This document shows positions 54,129 through 62,609 of a DNA stretch of 64,000 nucleotides, in pieces. The notes under the pieces were generated by a model. That model was not told the origin of the DNA, made no database searches, and saw only the letters and a list, made by a program, of their open reading frames with translations. A program made the position numbers and the translations under genes. The number at the start of each line of letters is the position of its first letter. Within the stretch, counting starts at the first letter, position 1. The stretch covers positions 62,001 to 126,000 of the forward strand of contig NZ_JAALDL010000002.1 in NCBI RefSeq assembly GCF_011045095.1. The letters run 5' to 3'. This DNA is from Grimontia sedimenti (GTDB lineage: Bacteria; Pseudomonadota; Gammaproteobacteria; Enterobacterales; Vibrionaceae).

Positions 54129-54898
54129 CCTTGGCTCCAATACTTCTCGTTGTATCGAATCATGCTTTGCACTTCTTCGACATAAGCTTGGCCGCGTTCA
54201 GAATAACTTTTCAATCCATTAGCCAAAGCAACGCCCGAAATCGGCTCTCCTGATTTTCTCAAGTCGGCTCGGATATCCCGCAACTGGGCATACGCTTTAT
54301 TGCGGTTGACGTTAAGGAAATACGCGCGGATTGATTGGTAAGTGTCTTTGAACACGGCAACTTCGTGGGTTTTACCCTGCGAACGTGCACTTGGCACCAT
54401 GCCGCAGCCAGAAGTGTAACACCACTGACCAAAGTAGTTATTTCCTTCGCGGGCAAAGCGTGATGTGCCCCACCCAGATTCTTTAGCTGCCTGAGTTAAA
54501 ACAAGATCTGCAGGTATCACATCCACACGCTTGAGGGCTTCTTGATACCATTTTTTGTCAGCACCTGCTTCTGGAAGTGGCAGATTAAACAGCTCGGCGA
54601 CACGGGCAAGGAACGCCTCGTCTTCATCCGTTGGTGTTTTACCTTTTTCCAGTCCAATGAGCCGCGTGCGTGCGTTCTCGATCAGTCCGTTGATATAGTT
54701 GATGCCAGGTTTCATAAAAGCCACAAACGCTTTCTTTTTCTCATCAACAATTTTGTAGGAAGCAAAATCAGGCTTCTCGACCATTGAAGGTGGTGGTGAA
54801 GCCGGTTGCAGATTGTCTACTGTGATGGGAGATTGTGGGGCGTCGCTACACGCAGAAATAAACAGAGCCGAAGCCAATACAGCATGGGAAAGCTTCAT
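54125..54898 (-). CDS. Bax-family glucosaminidase lipoprotein
   Basis: This 257-residue lipoprotein has a lipobox at LFISACSD (Cys17). The C-terminal glucosaminidase domain (about 120–250) contains the catalytic glutamate in LTQAAKESGWGTSRFAREGNNYFGQWC and the later YQSIRAYFLNVN, as in E. coli Bax and related beta-N-acetylglucosaminidases. It probably trims peptidoglycan from the inner face of the outer membrane. It is the middle gene of a three-gene leftward operon. Confidence 0.9.
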   Translation of the reverse strand: MKLSHAVLASALFISACSDAPQSPITVDNLQPASPPPSMVEKPDFASYKIVDEKKKAFVAFMKPGINYINGLIENARTRLIGLEKGKTPTDEDEAFLARVAELFNLPLPEAGADKKWYQEALKRVDVIPADLVLTQAAKESGWGTSRFAREGNNYFGQWCYTSGCGMVPSARSQGKTHEVAVFKDTYQSIRAYFLNVNRNKAYAQLRDIRADLRKSGEPISGVALANGLKSYSERGQAYVEEVQSMIRYNEKYWSQG

Positions 54899-55708
54899 TT
54901 ACGCGTTGAAAACCTCTTTATTCCCGCCATCAGAAGAAGAATCGTCATCTCCCTCTTGTGACACGGTCACTTCAATACCAACACCGAACATTTCACGGTA
55001 AAGCACGCCCTTCACATTGAACATGAATGGTAGCGCCCAGACCAAGGCCAAGCCTGCTGTCGCATAAGAAAAGACAAACAAGATAGCAATGACGATGTAA
55101 ACCAAGGTCAATGGTATCAGTTTTTTTATAATCGCCCTAAATGAAACGATCATCGCCTCCACCGGACGCAGCCGTTTTTCACAGATAAGCAAAATGGTCA
55201 TAGAAAAGGTAATGCCGAGGAAAATGCCCAGCAACGGTATGAGTTGGCTGCTAAAGCTTTGTAGTGCGTTGATAAAGCTCATTGCCAACGTCACCGCCAA
55301 ACCATAAGCCAACCCCTTTGTGATATGCCTAGGTTTGGTTCTAAAGCCTATCGCGTGGCTTAAACCCATCAGGCTCGCACCGGCATAAAGTGGTGCAGAT
55401 AGCACGGTGGCCGCGAAAACTGCAATTCTGGCCGACGCCATAAGATCAGGCGTCATTTGCTGCTTGCCTATAAAGGCTTCCATCACCGAATAAGGCGTGC
55501 CATTCATGATGGTCAGCGCCACCAGGAAAATCAGAATGTGCGCAATGGTCAATATCACGGTTGCAGGCAGAAATTGCCAAAAATGCTTTTGCGTTAGCTT
55601 AACGGCTTCCTGAACCACGCTGGAAGCACTCAAGTTATAATCACCACTCAGCGCATTTTCTAAAGTACCGCCAACGTGCAGTGCGTTGCTCAACTGTTGT
55701 TTATTCAT
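54899..55708 (-). CDS. Polytopic inner-membrane protein, hypothetical
   Basis: This 269-residue protein has about six hydrophobic helices (for example FLPATVILTIAHILIFLVALTI, LGIFLGITFSMTILLIC, LTLVYIVIAILFVFSY). Hydrophilic ends include an acidic, Ser-rich tail (EGDDDSSSDGG). I know of no function. Its stop abuts the ATG of the glucosaminidase gene, so it heads the operon. Confidence 0.78.
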   Translation of the reverse strand: MNKQQLSNALHVGGTLENALSGDYNLSASSVVQEAVKLTQKHFWQFLPATVILTIAHILIFLVALTIMNGTPYSVMEAFIGKQQMTPDLMASARIAVFAATVLSAPLYAGASLMGLSHAIGFRTKPRHITKGLAYGLAVTLAMSFINALQSFSSQLIPLLGIFLGITFSMTILLICEKRLRPVEAMIVSFRAIIKKLIPLTLVYIVIAILFVFSYATAGLALVWALPFMFNVKGVLYREMFGVGIEVTVSQEGDDDSSSDGGNKEVFNA

Positions 55709-55952
55709 AACAAAGTAACTTTTGTCTTTAGCCTAAGAAATTTCCCCACTCTTAAAGTTATAGGTGATATTTTTTGGATGCGTCTCAAGGTGTCGCATTT
55801 TTGGACGTCACATTAAGGGTCTATACTTGCGAGCGCCCGCGTCCTCAAATGGATGATGCAGGTCACAAGAATCGGTTTTGTTCGCGGTTTCTTCATTTTC
55901 TTATGCCGCGTCAATTCAGGGCGAAAAATTCCCGGTAAAACACAAAAAACGC

Positions 55953-55981
55953 TTTAACTTCATGATTCGCACGTCTATCAT
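55953..55981 (+). promoter_or_regulatory. Candidate potABC promoter
   Basis: TTTAAC, 17 bp, TATCAT gives a plausible sigma-70 promoter with a start near 55988, about 60 nt before potA. A second weaker candidate is TTGGAC (55801) with TATACT (55822) at 15-bp spacing. The 341-bp region between 55708 and 56050 holds no other gene. Confidence 0.4.
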
Positions 55982-56049
55982 GCGCGGTCTAATTTTTAGG
56001 GGAATTTTTACTTAGCTAATCGCCCGTGGTGTAAGGAGTGAGAGTAGAA

Positions 56050-57165
56050 TTGAACGCAACACAACCAATTAAAAAACCCGTTGTCCAGTTAAAAGGACTG
56101 TGTAAGAGCTTCGATGGTAAAGAGATCATCTCTAACTTCGATCTTGAAATTAACAACGGTGAGTTTTTAACCATTCTAGGTCCGTCAGGTTGTGGCAAGA
56201 CCACAGTACTTCGTTTGATTGCTGGTCTTGAAGATGCAGACGATGGCCACATTATCATCGATGAGCAGGACGTGACTGCTATCCCCGCAGAACATCGTCA
56301 TGTTAATACCGTTTTCCAAAGCTATGCATTGTTCCCGCACATGACGGTGTTCGATAACGTTGCTTTCGGCCTGCGCATGCAGAAAGTTGCTGAAAGTGAA
56401 ATCGAACCACGTGTGATGGAAGCCCTTCGCATGGTTCAACTGGAACAATTTGCACCACGCAAACCTCATCAACTCTCGGGCGGTCAACAGCAACGCGTCG
56501 CAATTGCTCGCGCTGTCGTGAATAAACCAAAAGTACTGCTGCTTGATGAGTCCCTCTCTGCGCTTGACTACAAACTGCGCAAGCAAATGCAGATTGAGCT
56601 GAAACAACTCCAGCGCAAGCTAGGCATTACCTTCATCTTCGTCACCCACGATCAAGAAGAAGCGCTGTCGATGTCTGATCGCATCATCGTGATGAAATCC
56701 GGTGAAGTGGTTCAAGACGGCACACCTCGTGAAATTTACGAAGAGCCAGCGAACCTGTTCGTTGCGCGCTTCATCGGTGAAATCAACGTGTTTGACGCTG
56801 ATGTTATCGCCCGTATCGATGAAGAGCGCATTACTGCCACCATCGAAGGCCGTGAATGTCAGGTTTACTGTAAGTTGGACGTTAAAGCGGGTGACCGGGT
56901 GAAAGTCCTGCTTCGCCCTGAAGATCTGCGTATCGAAGAAATCGAAGCGGCAGATTCTGGCAATGGCATTATCGGTTACGTTCGCGAGCGCAACTACAAG
57001 GGCATGACGCTGGATTCAGTCCTAGAGCTGGAATCTGGCATGTCAGTCATGGTCAGCGAATTCTTCAACGAAGATGATCCAGATGTAGACCACTCTTTGG
57101 ATCAGAAAGTCGCGATTACCTGGGTTGAAAGCTGGGAAGTGGTACTGCCTGATGAAGAAGCTTAA
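56050..57165 (+). CDS. potA: Spermidine/putrescine ABC transporter ATPase
   Basis: PotA is the ATPase of the PotABCD polyamine importer. It has Walker [10 protein letters not shown], signature [14 protein letters not shown], Walker [13 protein letters not shown] (Ser in place of the more usual Pro after DE) and a C-terminal TOBE-type regulatory domain with [10 protein letters not shown]. Start choice is uncertain. TTG 56050 lies 11 nt after AAGGAG, while GTG 56038 overlaps that Shine-Dalgarno. I prefer the TTG. The 3' end overlaps potB. Confidence 0.93.
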   Translation: MNATQPIKKPVVQLKGLCKSFDGKEIISNFDLEINNGEFLTILGPSGCGKTTVLRLIAGLEDADDGHIIIDEQDVTAIPAEHRHVNTVFQSYALFPHMTVFDNVAFGLRMQKVAESEIEPRVMEALRMVQLEQFAPRKPHQLSGGQQQRVAIARAVVNKPKVLLLDESLSALDYKLRKQMQIELKQLQRKLGITFIFVTHDQEEALSMSDRIIVMKSGEVVQDGTPREIYEEPANLFVARFIGEINVFDADVIARIDEERITATIEGRECQVYCKLDVKAGDRVKVLLRPEDLRIEEIEAADSGNGIIGYVRERNYKGMTLDSVLELESGMSVMVSEFFNEDDPDVDHSLDQKVAITWVESWEVVLPDEEA

Positions 57166-58006
57166 TCTCCAAAACGCCATCATTGGCGTGATTGTAGGTT
57201 GGTTGCTGCTGTTCGTGTTTATCCCGAACCTGATGATTATTGTCACCAGCTTCCTGACCCGCGATGACGCAAACCTGATTGAGATGACCTTCACCTTGAG
57301 CAACTACGCCAAGTTGATGGACCCTCTCTACGCGAAGGTGGTTTGGCATTCATTCTATATGGCGGCCATTGCTACCCTGCTCTGTTTGCTGATTGGTTAC
57401 CCGTTTGCGTACATTATTGCGCGCATGCCAGTGAAATGGCGTCCAGTGATGTTATTTTTAGTGATTATTCCTTTCTGGACAAACTCACTAATTCGTACTT
57501 ACGGCCTGAAAATTTTCCTGGGTACCCGTGGTTTACTTAACGAAGGCCTACTGACGCTGGGCATTATCGATAAGCCGCTACGTATTATGTACACCGAGTA
57601 TGCGGTGATGATTGGCCTGGTTTATATCCTGCTGCCGTTTATGATTCTTCCGCTTTACTCAAGCATCGAGAAGCTGGACAACAGCTACCTCGAGGCCGCG
57701 AAAGACTTAGGCGCAAGCAAACTTCAGGCATTTATCAAAGTCATCTTGCCTTTGACCATGCCGGGCATCATTGCTGGCTGTCTTCTGGTTCTGCTTCCAG
57801 CACTGGGTATGTTCTACGTATCTGACCTGTTGGGCGGCGCGAAGAACCTGTTGATTGGTAACGTCATCAAGAGTCAGATCCTTAATGTTCGTGACTGGCC
57901 GTTTGGTTCAGCAGCAAGTATTTCCCTGACCGTATTGATGGGTCTTATGCTGTTCGCCTACTGGCGTGTCGGAAAACTGATTAACAAGAAGGTAGAGCTG
58001 GAATGA
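57152..58006 (+). CDS. potB: Spermidine/putrescine ABC transporter permease PotB
   Basis: This inner-membrane permease of 284 residues has six helices. The EAA loop that contacts PotA is [23 protein letters not shown]. The N-terminal helix is followed by [21 protein letters not shown], typical of PotB. The start ATG lies inside the last codons of potA, and the stop overlaps the potC ATG, so translation of potABC is coupled. Confidence 0.96.
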   Translation: MKKLNLQNAIIGVIVGWLLLFVFIPNLMIIVTSFLTRDDANLIEMTFTLSNYAKLMDPLYAKVVWHSFYMAAIATLLCLLIGYPFAYIIARMPVKWRPVMLFLVIIPFWTNSLIRTYGLKIFLGTRGLLNEGLLTLGIIDKPLRIMYTEYAVMIGLVYILLPFMILPLYSSIEKLDNSYLEAAKDLGASKLQAFIKVILPLTMPGIIAGCLLVLLPALGMFYVSDLLGGAKNLLIGNVIKSQILNVRDWPFGSAASISLTVLMGLMLFAYWRVGKLINKKVELE

Positions 58007-58773
58007 GTAAGTTTTTCCGCACCAGCTTTATGTCGCTGGTCTATGCGTTCTTATACATACCTATCGTCATTCTTATCGTTAACTCGTTTAACGAAAGTAA
58101 ATTCGGTATGGAATGGAAAGGTTTTACCACTAAGTGGTACACCCTACTTTTGAATAACGACAGCCTGGTGCAGGCGGCATGGAACTCGCTGACAATCGCG
58201 GTGTTTTCTGCGACCGCAGCGGCGGTTATCGGCAGTCTGACTGCCGTTGCCCTGTTCCGCTATCGCTTCCGCGGTAAAGGCTTCGTGAATGGCATGCTTT
58301 TCGTGGTGATGATGTCTCCAGACATCGTGATGGCAATCTCTCTGTTAGCGCTGTTCGTGCTGATGGGCGCACAACTGGGTTTCCTGACCCTGTTGCTGTC
58401 ACACATTACTTTCTGTTTGCCATTTGTTGTGGTGACGGTTTACAGCCGACTGAATGGTTTTGATGCACGTATGCTTGAAGCAGCGAAAGACTTGGCTGCA
58501 AGCGAGTGGACAATTCTGACGAAAATCATTCTGCCTCTAGCTGCACCTGCGGTTGCTGCGGGCTGGTTGTTAAGCTTTACCCTGTCTTTGGACGACGTCA
58601 TCGTCAGTTCGTTCGTGACAGGTCCAAGCTATGAAATCTTGCCACTGAAAATCTACTCAATGGTTAAGGTTGGCGTTTCTCCGGAAGTAAATGCTCTGGC
58701 AACGCTGATGCTTATCGTCTCTCTCGTGCTGGTCATTTGCTCTCAAATGCTTGCACGCGACAAGGTGCGATAA
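58003..58773 (+). CDS. potC: Spermidine/putrescine ABC transporter permease PotC
   Basis: This second permease has 256 residues and six helices. It opens with YAFLYIPIVILIVNSFNESKFGMEWKGF, a PotC signature, and has the EAA loop MLEAAKDLAASEWTILTKIILPL and the later SLDDVIVSSFVTGP. It overlaps potB by four bases (ATGA). A long perfect hairpin follows before potD. Confidence 0.96.
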   Translation: MSKFFRTSFMSLVYAFLYIPIVILIVNSFNESKFGMEWKGFTTKWYTLLLNNDSLVQAAWNSLTIAVFSATAAAVIGSLTAVALFRYRFRGKGFVNGMLFVVMMSPDIVMAISLLALFVLMGAQLGFLTLLLSHITFCLPFVVVTVYSRLNGFDARMLEAAKDLAASEWTILTKIILPLAAPAVAAGWLLSFTLSLDDVIVSSFVTGPSYEILPLKIYSMVKVGVSPEVNALATLMLIVSLVLVICSQMLARDKVR

Positions 58774-58779
58774 TGATCA

Positions 58780-58820
58780 GAGGGGAACAATCATAATGAT
58801 TGTTCCCCTCCTTTGTTTTC
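58780..58820 (+). terminator. Strong hairpin between potC and potD
   Basis: A 15-nt arm (58780–58794, beginning GAGGGGAAC) is perfectly complementary to 58796–58810, followed by CTTTGTTTTC. It may partly terminate potABC transcripts or protect their 3' ends, allowing a different potD level. Confidence 0.75.
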
Positions 58821-58833
58821 GCATTTTTCAGTC

Positions 58834-58855
58834 ACGGATGGTTCGAACCACCCGT
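58834..58855. promoter_or_regulatory. 22-bp imperfect palindrome upstream of potD
   Basis: The arms ACGGATGGTTC and GAACCACCCGT match at 10 of 11 positions. It is 45 bp before the potD ATG. It may be an operator or an RNA hairpin; no known regulator motif is recognised. Confidence 0.4.
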
Positions 58856-58899
58856 TATTCTAACTAACTCATACCAACGAAAAACTACAGGAGTTGTCG

Positions 58900-59940
58900 A
58901 TGAAACCCTGGTCTAAGTTTGTGCTGGGAAGCGCCCTGTCCTTCTCTCTTCTTTCTACCGCTGCTGTTGCTGACGAAGAGCTCTACTTTTACAACTGGTC
59001 AGAATACATTCCAACTGAAGTCCTTGAGCAGTTTACTGAAGAAACTGGTATCAAAGTCATTTACTCAACTTACGAGTCAAATGAAAGCATGTACGCCAAG
59101 TTAAAAACCCACCCAGATGGATATGATCTGGTTGTACCTTCCACATACTATGTGAAGAAGATGCGCGACGAAGGCATGCTGCAGAAAATAGACAAAAGCA
59201 AACTGAGCCACTTCGATGGGTTGGATCCAAACAACCTGAACAAGCCTTTTGACCCAGATAACCAATACTCTATCCCATATATCTGGGGTGCAACCGGTAT
59301 CGGTGTGAACACGGACTTCGTTGAAAAAGACTCAGTACATGCTTGGGCAGACCTTTGGAACCCAGAGTATGAAGGCCAATTGCTGATGATGGATGATGCC
59401 CGTGAGTTCTTCCACATTGCGCTCACCAAACTAGGCTACTCAGCAAACACCACCAACCCGGAAGAAATCAAGGCGGCTTACGAAGAGCTGAAGAAGATTA
59501 TGCCAAACGTACTGGTATTCAATTCAGACTTCCCTGCAAACCCTTACATGGCTGGCGAAGTAGCACTAGGCATGCTGTGGAACGGCTCTGCTTACATCGC
59601 ACGTAGCGAAGGCGCACCTGTCGACATCGTATGGCCGGAAGAAGGCGCGATTTTCTGGATGGATAGCCTTGCGATCCCAGCGACAGCGAAAAACGTGGAC
59701 GCTGCACACAAGATGATCGACTTCCTGCTACGTCCTGAGAATGCAGCGAAACTGGCTATTGAAATTGGTTACCCAACACCGGTTAAAGCGGCGTACCCTC
59801 TCCTGCCGAAAGCATTCAAAGATGATCCAAGCATCTACCCACCACAAGATGTGATGGAGAAAGGTGAGTGGCAAAGCTCAGTTGGCGAAGCGAATGTGCT
59901 TTATGAAGAGTACTTCCAGAAGCTGAAAGCGGGTCAATAA
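58900..59940 (+). CDS. potD: Polyamine-binding periplasmic protein PotD
   Basis: PotD delivers spermidine or putrescine to PotABC. It has 346 residues with a signal peptide (KFVLGSALSFSLLSTAAVA). The mature start DEELYFYNWSEYIPTEVLEQF is the PotD/PotF signature, and IPYIWGATGIGVN and PNVLVFNSDFP line the ligand cleft. ATG 58900 has GGAG 6 nt upstream; the in-frame TTG two codons earlier is too close to that site. It is separated from potC by 126 bp with two hairpin elements. Confidence 0.96.
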   Translation: MKPWSKFVLGSALSFSLLSTAAVADEELYFYNWSEYIPTEVLEQFTEETGIKVIYSTYESNESMYAKLKTHPDGYDLVVPSTYYVKKMRDEGMLQKIDKSKLSHFDGLDPNNLNKPFDPDNQYSIPYIWGATGIGVNTDFVEKDSVHAWADLWNPEYEGQLLMMDDAREFFHIALTKLGYSANTTNPEEIKAAYEELKKIMPNVLVFNSDFPANPYMAGEVALGMLWNGSAYIARSEGAPVDIVWPEEGAIFWMDSLAIPATAKNVDAAHKMIDFLLRPENAAKLAIEIGYPTPVKAAYPLLPKAFKDDPSIYPPQDVMEKGEWQSSVGEANVLYEEYFQKLKAGQ

Positions 59941-59945
59941 CACAC

Positions 59946-59972
59946 AAAAAGCGGCCATTGGCCGCTTTTTGT
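59946..59972. terminator. Bidirectional terminator between potD and cobB
   Basis: AAAAAGCGGCC (59946–59956) pairs with GGCCGCTTTTT (59960–59970) around ATT. T runs are present on both strands. Confidence 0.93.
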
Positions 59973-59990
59973 CACTCATTTGAAACCAGC

Positions 59991-60707
59991 TCAATCTTGC
60001 AGTGCGAGAATCTCTTCAACCAGCTCCGGAACCAAAACGCTCGCCTTTCCATAGCGCTTTTCATCAAATTCACTTTCTACCGCACTCGGCTCCAGGTTCA
60101 CTTCAATGGTTCTCGCGCCATTAATCGCCGCTTCGTGCACAAACCCGGCAGCAGGATAAACAGAGCCCGACGTACCAATCGAAATAAACAGGTCTGCTTC
60201 TACCAAGGCGGTATGGATCTTGTCCATATCAAGTGGCATTTCACCAAACCAGACAACATGTGGCCTCATTGGTGATGGCATTTGGCAGCAATGGCATAAA
60301 TCATCGACCATAATGTCGTCCTTCCAATCCAATACTTGGTTTGAGCCACTGCAACGGGCTTTCAGCAGTTCCCCGTGCATATGAATGATATTTTGACTGC
60401 CAGCTCTCTCGTGTAGGTTGTCGATGTTTTGCGTAACCACAGTGACTGAGCCTTCCAAATCCTGCTCTAGCTTTGCCAGCGCTTCGTGAGCTGCGTTCGG
60501 CACAACACCTGACTGCAATTGTCTTCTGCGTTGGTTGTAGAAGGTTTGAACTAATGCTGGGTTTCTTGCGAAACCTTCAGGCGTCGCAACATCCTCGATG
60601 TGATGCTCTTCCCATAACCCGTCTTGAGCCCTGAAGGTCCGGATCCCCGACTCTGCCGAGATACCTGCACCCGTTAGTATGACGATGTTTTTATAGGGGA
60701 ATTGCAT
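59991..60707 (-). CDS. cobB: NAD-dependent protein deacylase, sirtuin
   Basis: CobB removes acetyl and succinyl groups from lysines using NAD+. The 238 residues have [14 protein letters not shown], the [12 protein letters not shown] motif and catalytic His in [11 protein letters not shown]. The zinc site comprises C-x-G..., CHCC and nearby cysteines. [13 protein letters not shown] closes the NAD pocket. FYNQRRRQL carries the Tyr and Arg that mark desuccinylase-capable class III sirtuins. It is a compact form without the N-terminal extension of the long E. coli isoform. Confidence 0.96.
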   Translation of the reverse strand: MQFPYKNIVILTGAGISAESGIRTFRAQDGLWEEHHIEDVATPEGFARNPALVQTFYNQRRRQLQSGVVPNAAHEALAKLEQDLEGSVTVVTQNIDNLHERAGSQNIIHMHGELLKARCSGSNQVLDWKDDIMVDDLCHCCQMPSPMRPHVVWFGEMPLDMDKIHTALVEADLFISIGTSGSVYPAAGFVHEAAINGARTIEVNLEPSAVESEFDEKRYGKASVLVPELVEEILALQD

Positions 60708-60919
60708 ATTGAGCTTCCTTTCTGGCAGTGATTCCTGCGCGCTTTTACTGTGTTGGATTTATATGCGCTTTAAACCTTTATATCACTGTTGGTATTGGCA
60801 AAACAGCTCAGCGGGACTAGACCATGGTCGAAATCCTACATAAAACAGCATTTAACGAGAGAAATCCGAAATATGTCTTATATTTAATAAGTGTCCCAAA
60901 CATGAATCGGAACTGACAC

Positions 60920-62173
60920 TTGCAACGACTCAAACTCTCTTTACTTGCTGCCTCTATCACGGCGCTGGTTTCAGTAAATACTGAAGCTGGTGAGCACGTG
61001 CAGCTTAGCGGGTTTGGTAATATTTCTGCTATTCATTCGGGAACTGAAAAGTTTGGTTTCGTTTATGACCTAACCAAAGAAGGTGTTTTTGATGAATGGA
61101 GCCTCGAAGCAGGCTCATCTGTCGGTTTACAGCTCAACGCCAGCCTCTCCGACGATTGGGACTTTGTGATTCAAGGGGTCGTTCAGGATCGTATAGAAAA
61201 CGATCTTAACAAGAGCATCACCTGGGCCTTTCTTCGCTACAAAGTATCTCCAGATGTGACCGTCAGAGTTGGACGCATCGCTACTCCGATTTACATGCTG
61301 TCAGAATACCGCGATGTGGGTTTTGCTTATCTGTGGACAAAGCCCATCACAGACTTTTACGCCAACATCCCTGTCACTAGCCTTAATGGTGGCGATATTG
61401 CTTACACCACACCACTCGGGGATGGTGTGATTGAAGCAAAGTTCTTCGGCGGTCAGTCAGATGTATCGATAAATACGATTTATGAATCCCATGAGGTGAC
61501 ACTGTCACCACTCATAGGTACAAAGCTGAGTTACTTTACCGACCAATGGATACTTTCGGGTTCTGCAGCGACCGCAAAGGTCGATGAAGGCAACCCGGCG
61601 ACAACGTTGATCACTAATTCATCATCAAACCCATCCATTTTCCAGGCTTGGCCATCTCTTCAAAGCTCACTGCAAGACTTTGAATTCGAAAACACCCGGT
61701 TCTATTACTATTCGCTGGGTGCTCAATACGAAACTGGAGATTGGAACATCCAGACTGAATTGAGTTACACCGATGCAGACTGGCCATTCTTCCCCGACCT
61801 TGCTGCTGGCTATACCAGCGTGGGGAGAACAATTAACGACCTCACTGTTTATGGGTTTGCGTCAAAGGCTAAATCCGCTGGTGAAATCTATGAGTTAGAG
61901 GCGCCACCAACAGTCTTACTCTCCAATCCGCAAATAGGCGGCGCATATGCACTGATTAAAGGAAACCTCGATGCAAGGGTTATCGATCAAGAAACCTTCG
62001 GTATCGGGGCGCGTTATGACATCAATTCACAACTGTCACTAAAAGGACAAATCGAAAGAACTTGGTTGAACAACAACCGAATCGGCGGTTGGTCAGTTGA
62101 CGAACAGGGCCTTACAGCGCCTGTTCCTGACCATATCGATACCATCTCTATTAGCCTGAGTTTCGTGTTCTGA
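60920..62173 (+). CDS. Outer-membrane porin-like protein
   Basis: This 417-residue protein starts at TTG (an ATG at 60903 is out of frame and stops after four codons). It has a signal peptide (LKLSLLAASITALVSVNTEAG). The body begins HVQLSGFGNISAIHSG and shows amphipathic strands such as ITWAFLRYKVSPDVTVRVGRIATP, resembling phosphate-selective or general diffusion porins. The C-terminus ends ISISLSFVF with terminal Phe. It heads an operon with a periplasmic PBP-like gene (1-bp gap) and a GGDEF gene. Confidence 0.82.
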   Translation: MQRLKLSLLAASITALVSVNTEAGEHVQLSGFGNISAIHSGTEKFGFVYDLTKEGVFDEWSLEAGSSVGLQLNASLSDDWDFVIQGVVQDRIENDLNKSITWAFLRYKVSPDVTVRVGRIATPIYMLSEYRDVGFAYLWTKPITDFYANIPVTSLNGGDIAYTTPLGDGVIEAKFFGGQSDVSINTIYESHEVTLSPLIGTKLSYFTDQWILSGSAATAKVDEGNPATTLITNSSSNPSIFQAWPSLQSSLQDFEFENTRFYYYSLGAQYETGDWNIQTELSYTDADWPFFPDLAAGYTSVGRTINDLTVYGFASKAKSAGEIYELEAPPTVLLSNPQIGGAYALIKGNLDARVIDQETFGIGARYDINSQLSLKGQIERTWLNNNRIGGWSVDEQGLTAPVPDHIDTISISLSFVF

Positions 62174-62174
62174 T

Positions 62175-62609
62175 ATGAAAAAATTTGTATTAGCACTACT
62201 CACATTAACATGGCTAGCATGGTCTCCCGGGGCCCGTGCAGAGTTGGTAGTGGTTGTAAACGCAGAAAACCCGCTCAGTGCCCTCTCTTCACGCCAATTG
62301 GTGGACTTATACATGGGTCGCTACAACTCCTATCCAAACGGAGAGTCAGCGGACACAACAGATTTGCCTGAGCGCAGCCAAGAGCGAGAGTTGTTCTATC
62401 GTATGTTGGTGGGCAAGTCAGCAGCACAGGTCAATGCCTATTGGGCAAGGTTACTTTTCACCGGTAAGTCAGAGCCTCCACAAACTGTAGGTTCATCTGA
62501 TGACGTCATTGCCTTGGTGAGAGACAACAAGAATGCAATTGCGTATATCAACGAAGCCGACTTGGTTGATGGTTTAAAAGTGGTATATCGATTTGAAGAT
62601 TCTCAATAA
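62175..62609 (+). CDS. Small PstS-like periplasmic substrate-binding protein
   Basis: This 144-residue exported protein has signal peptide KKFVLALLTLTWLAWSPGARA. The mature part starts ELVVVVNAENPLSALSSRQL, followed by DLYMGR...RELFYRMLVGKSAAQVNAYW and AIAYINEADL. This is the half-size PBP-like domain annotated as phosphate ABC transporter substrate-binding-like. It lacks the second lobe needed for high-affinity transport, so a sensory role with the neighbouring cyclase is plausible. Its end overlaps the GGDEF gene. Confidence 0.85.
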   Translation: MKKFVLALLTLTWLAWSPGARAELVVVVNAENPLSALSSRQLVDLYMGRYNSYPNGESADTTDLPERSQERELFYRMLVGKSAAQVNAYWARLLFTGKSEPPQTVGSSDDVIALVRDNKNAIAYINEADLVDGLKVVYRFEDSQ

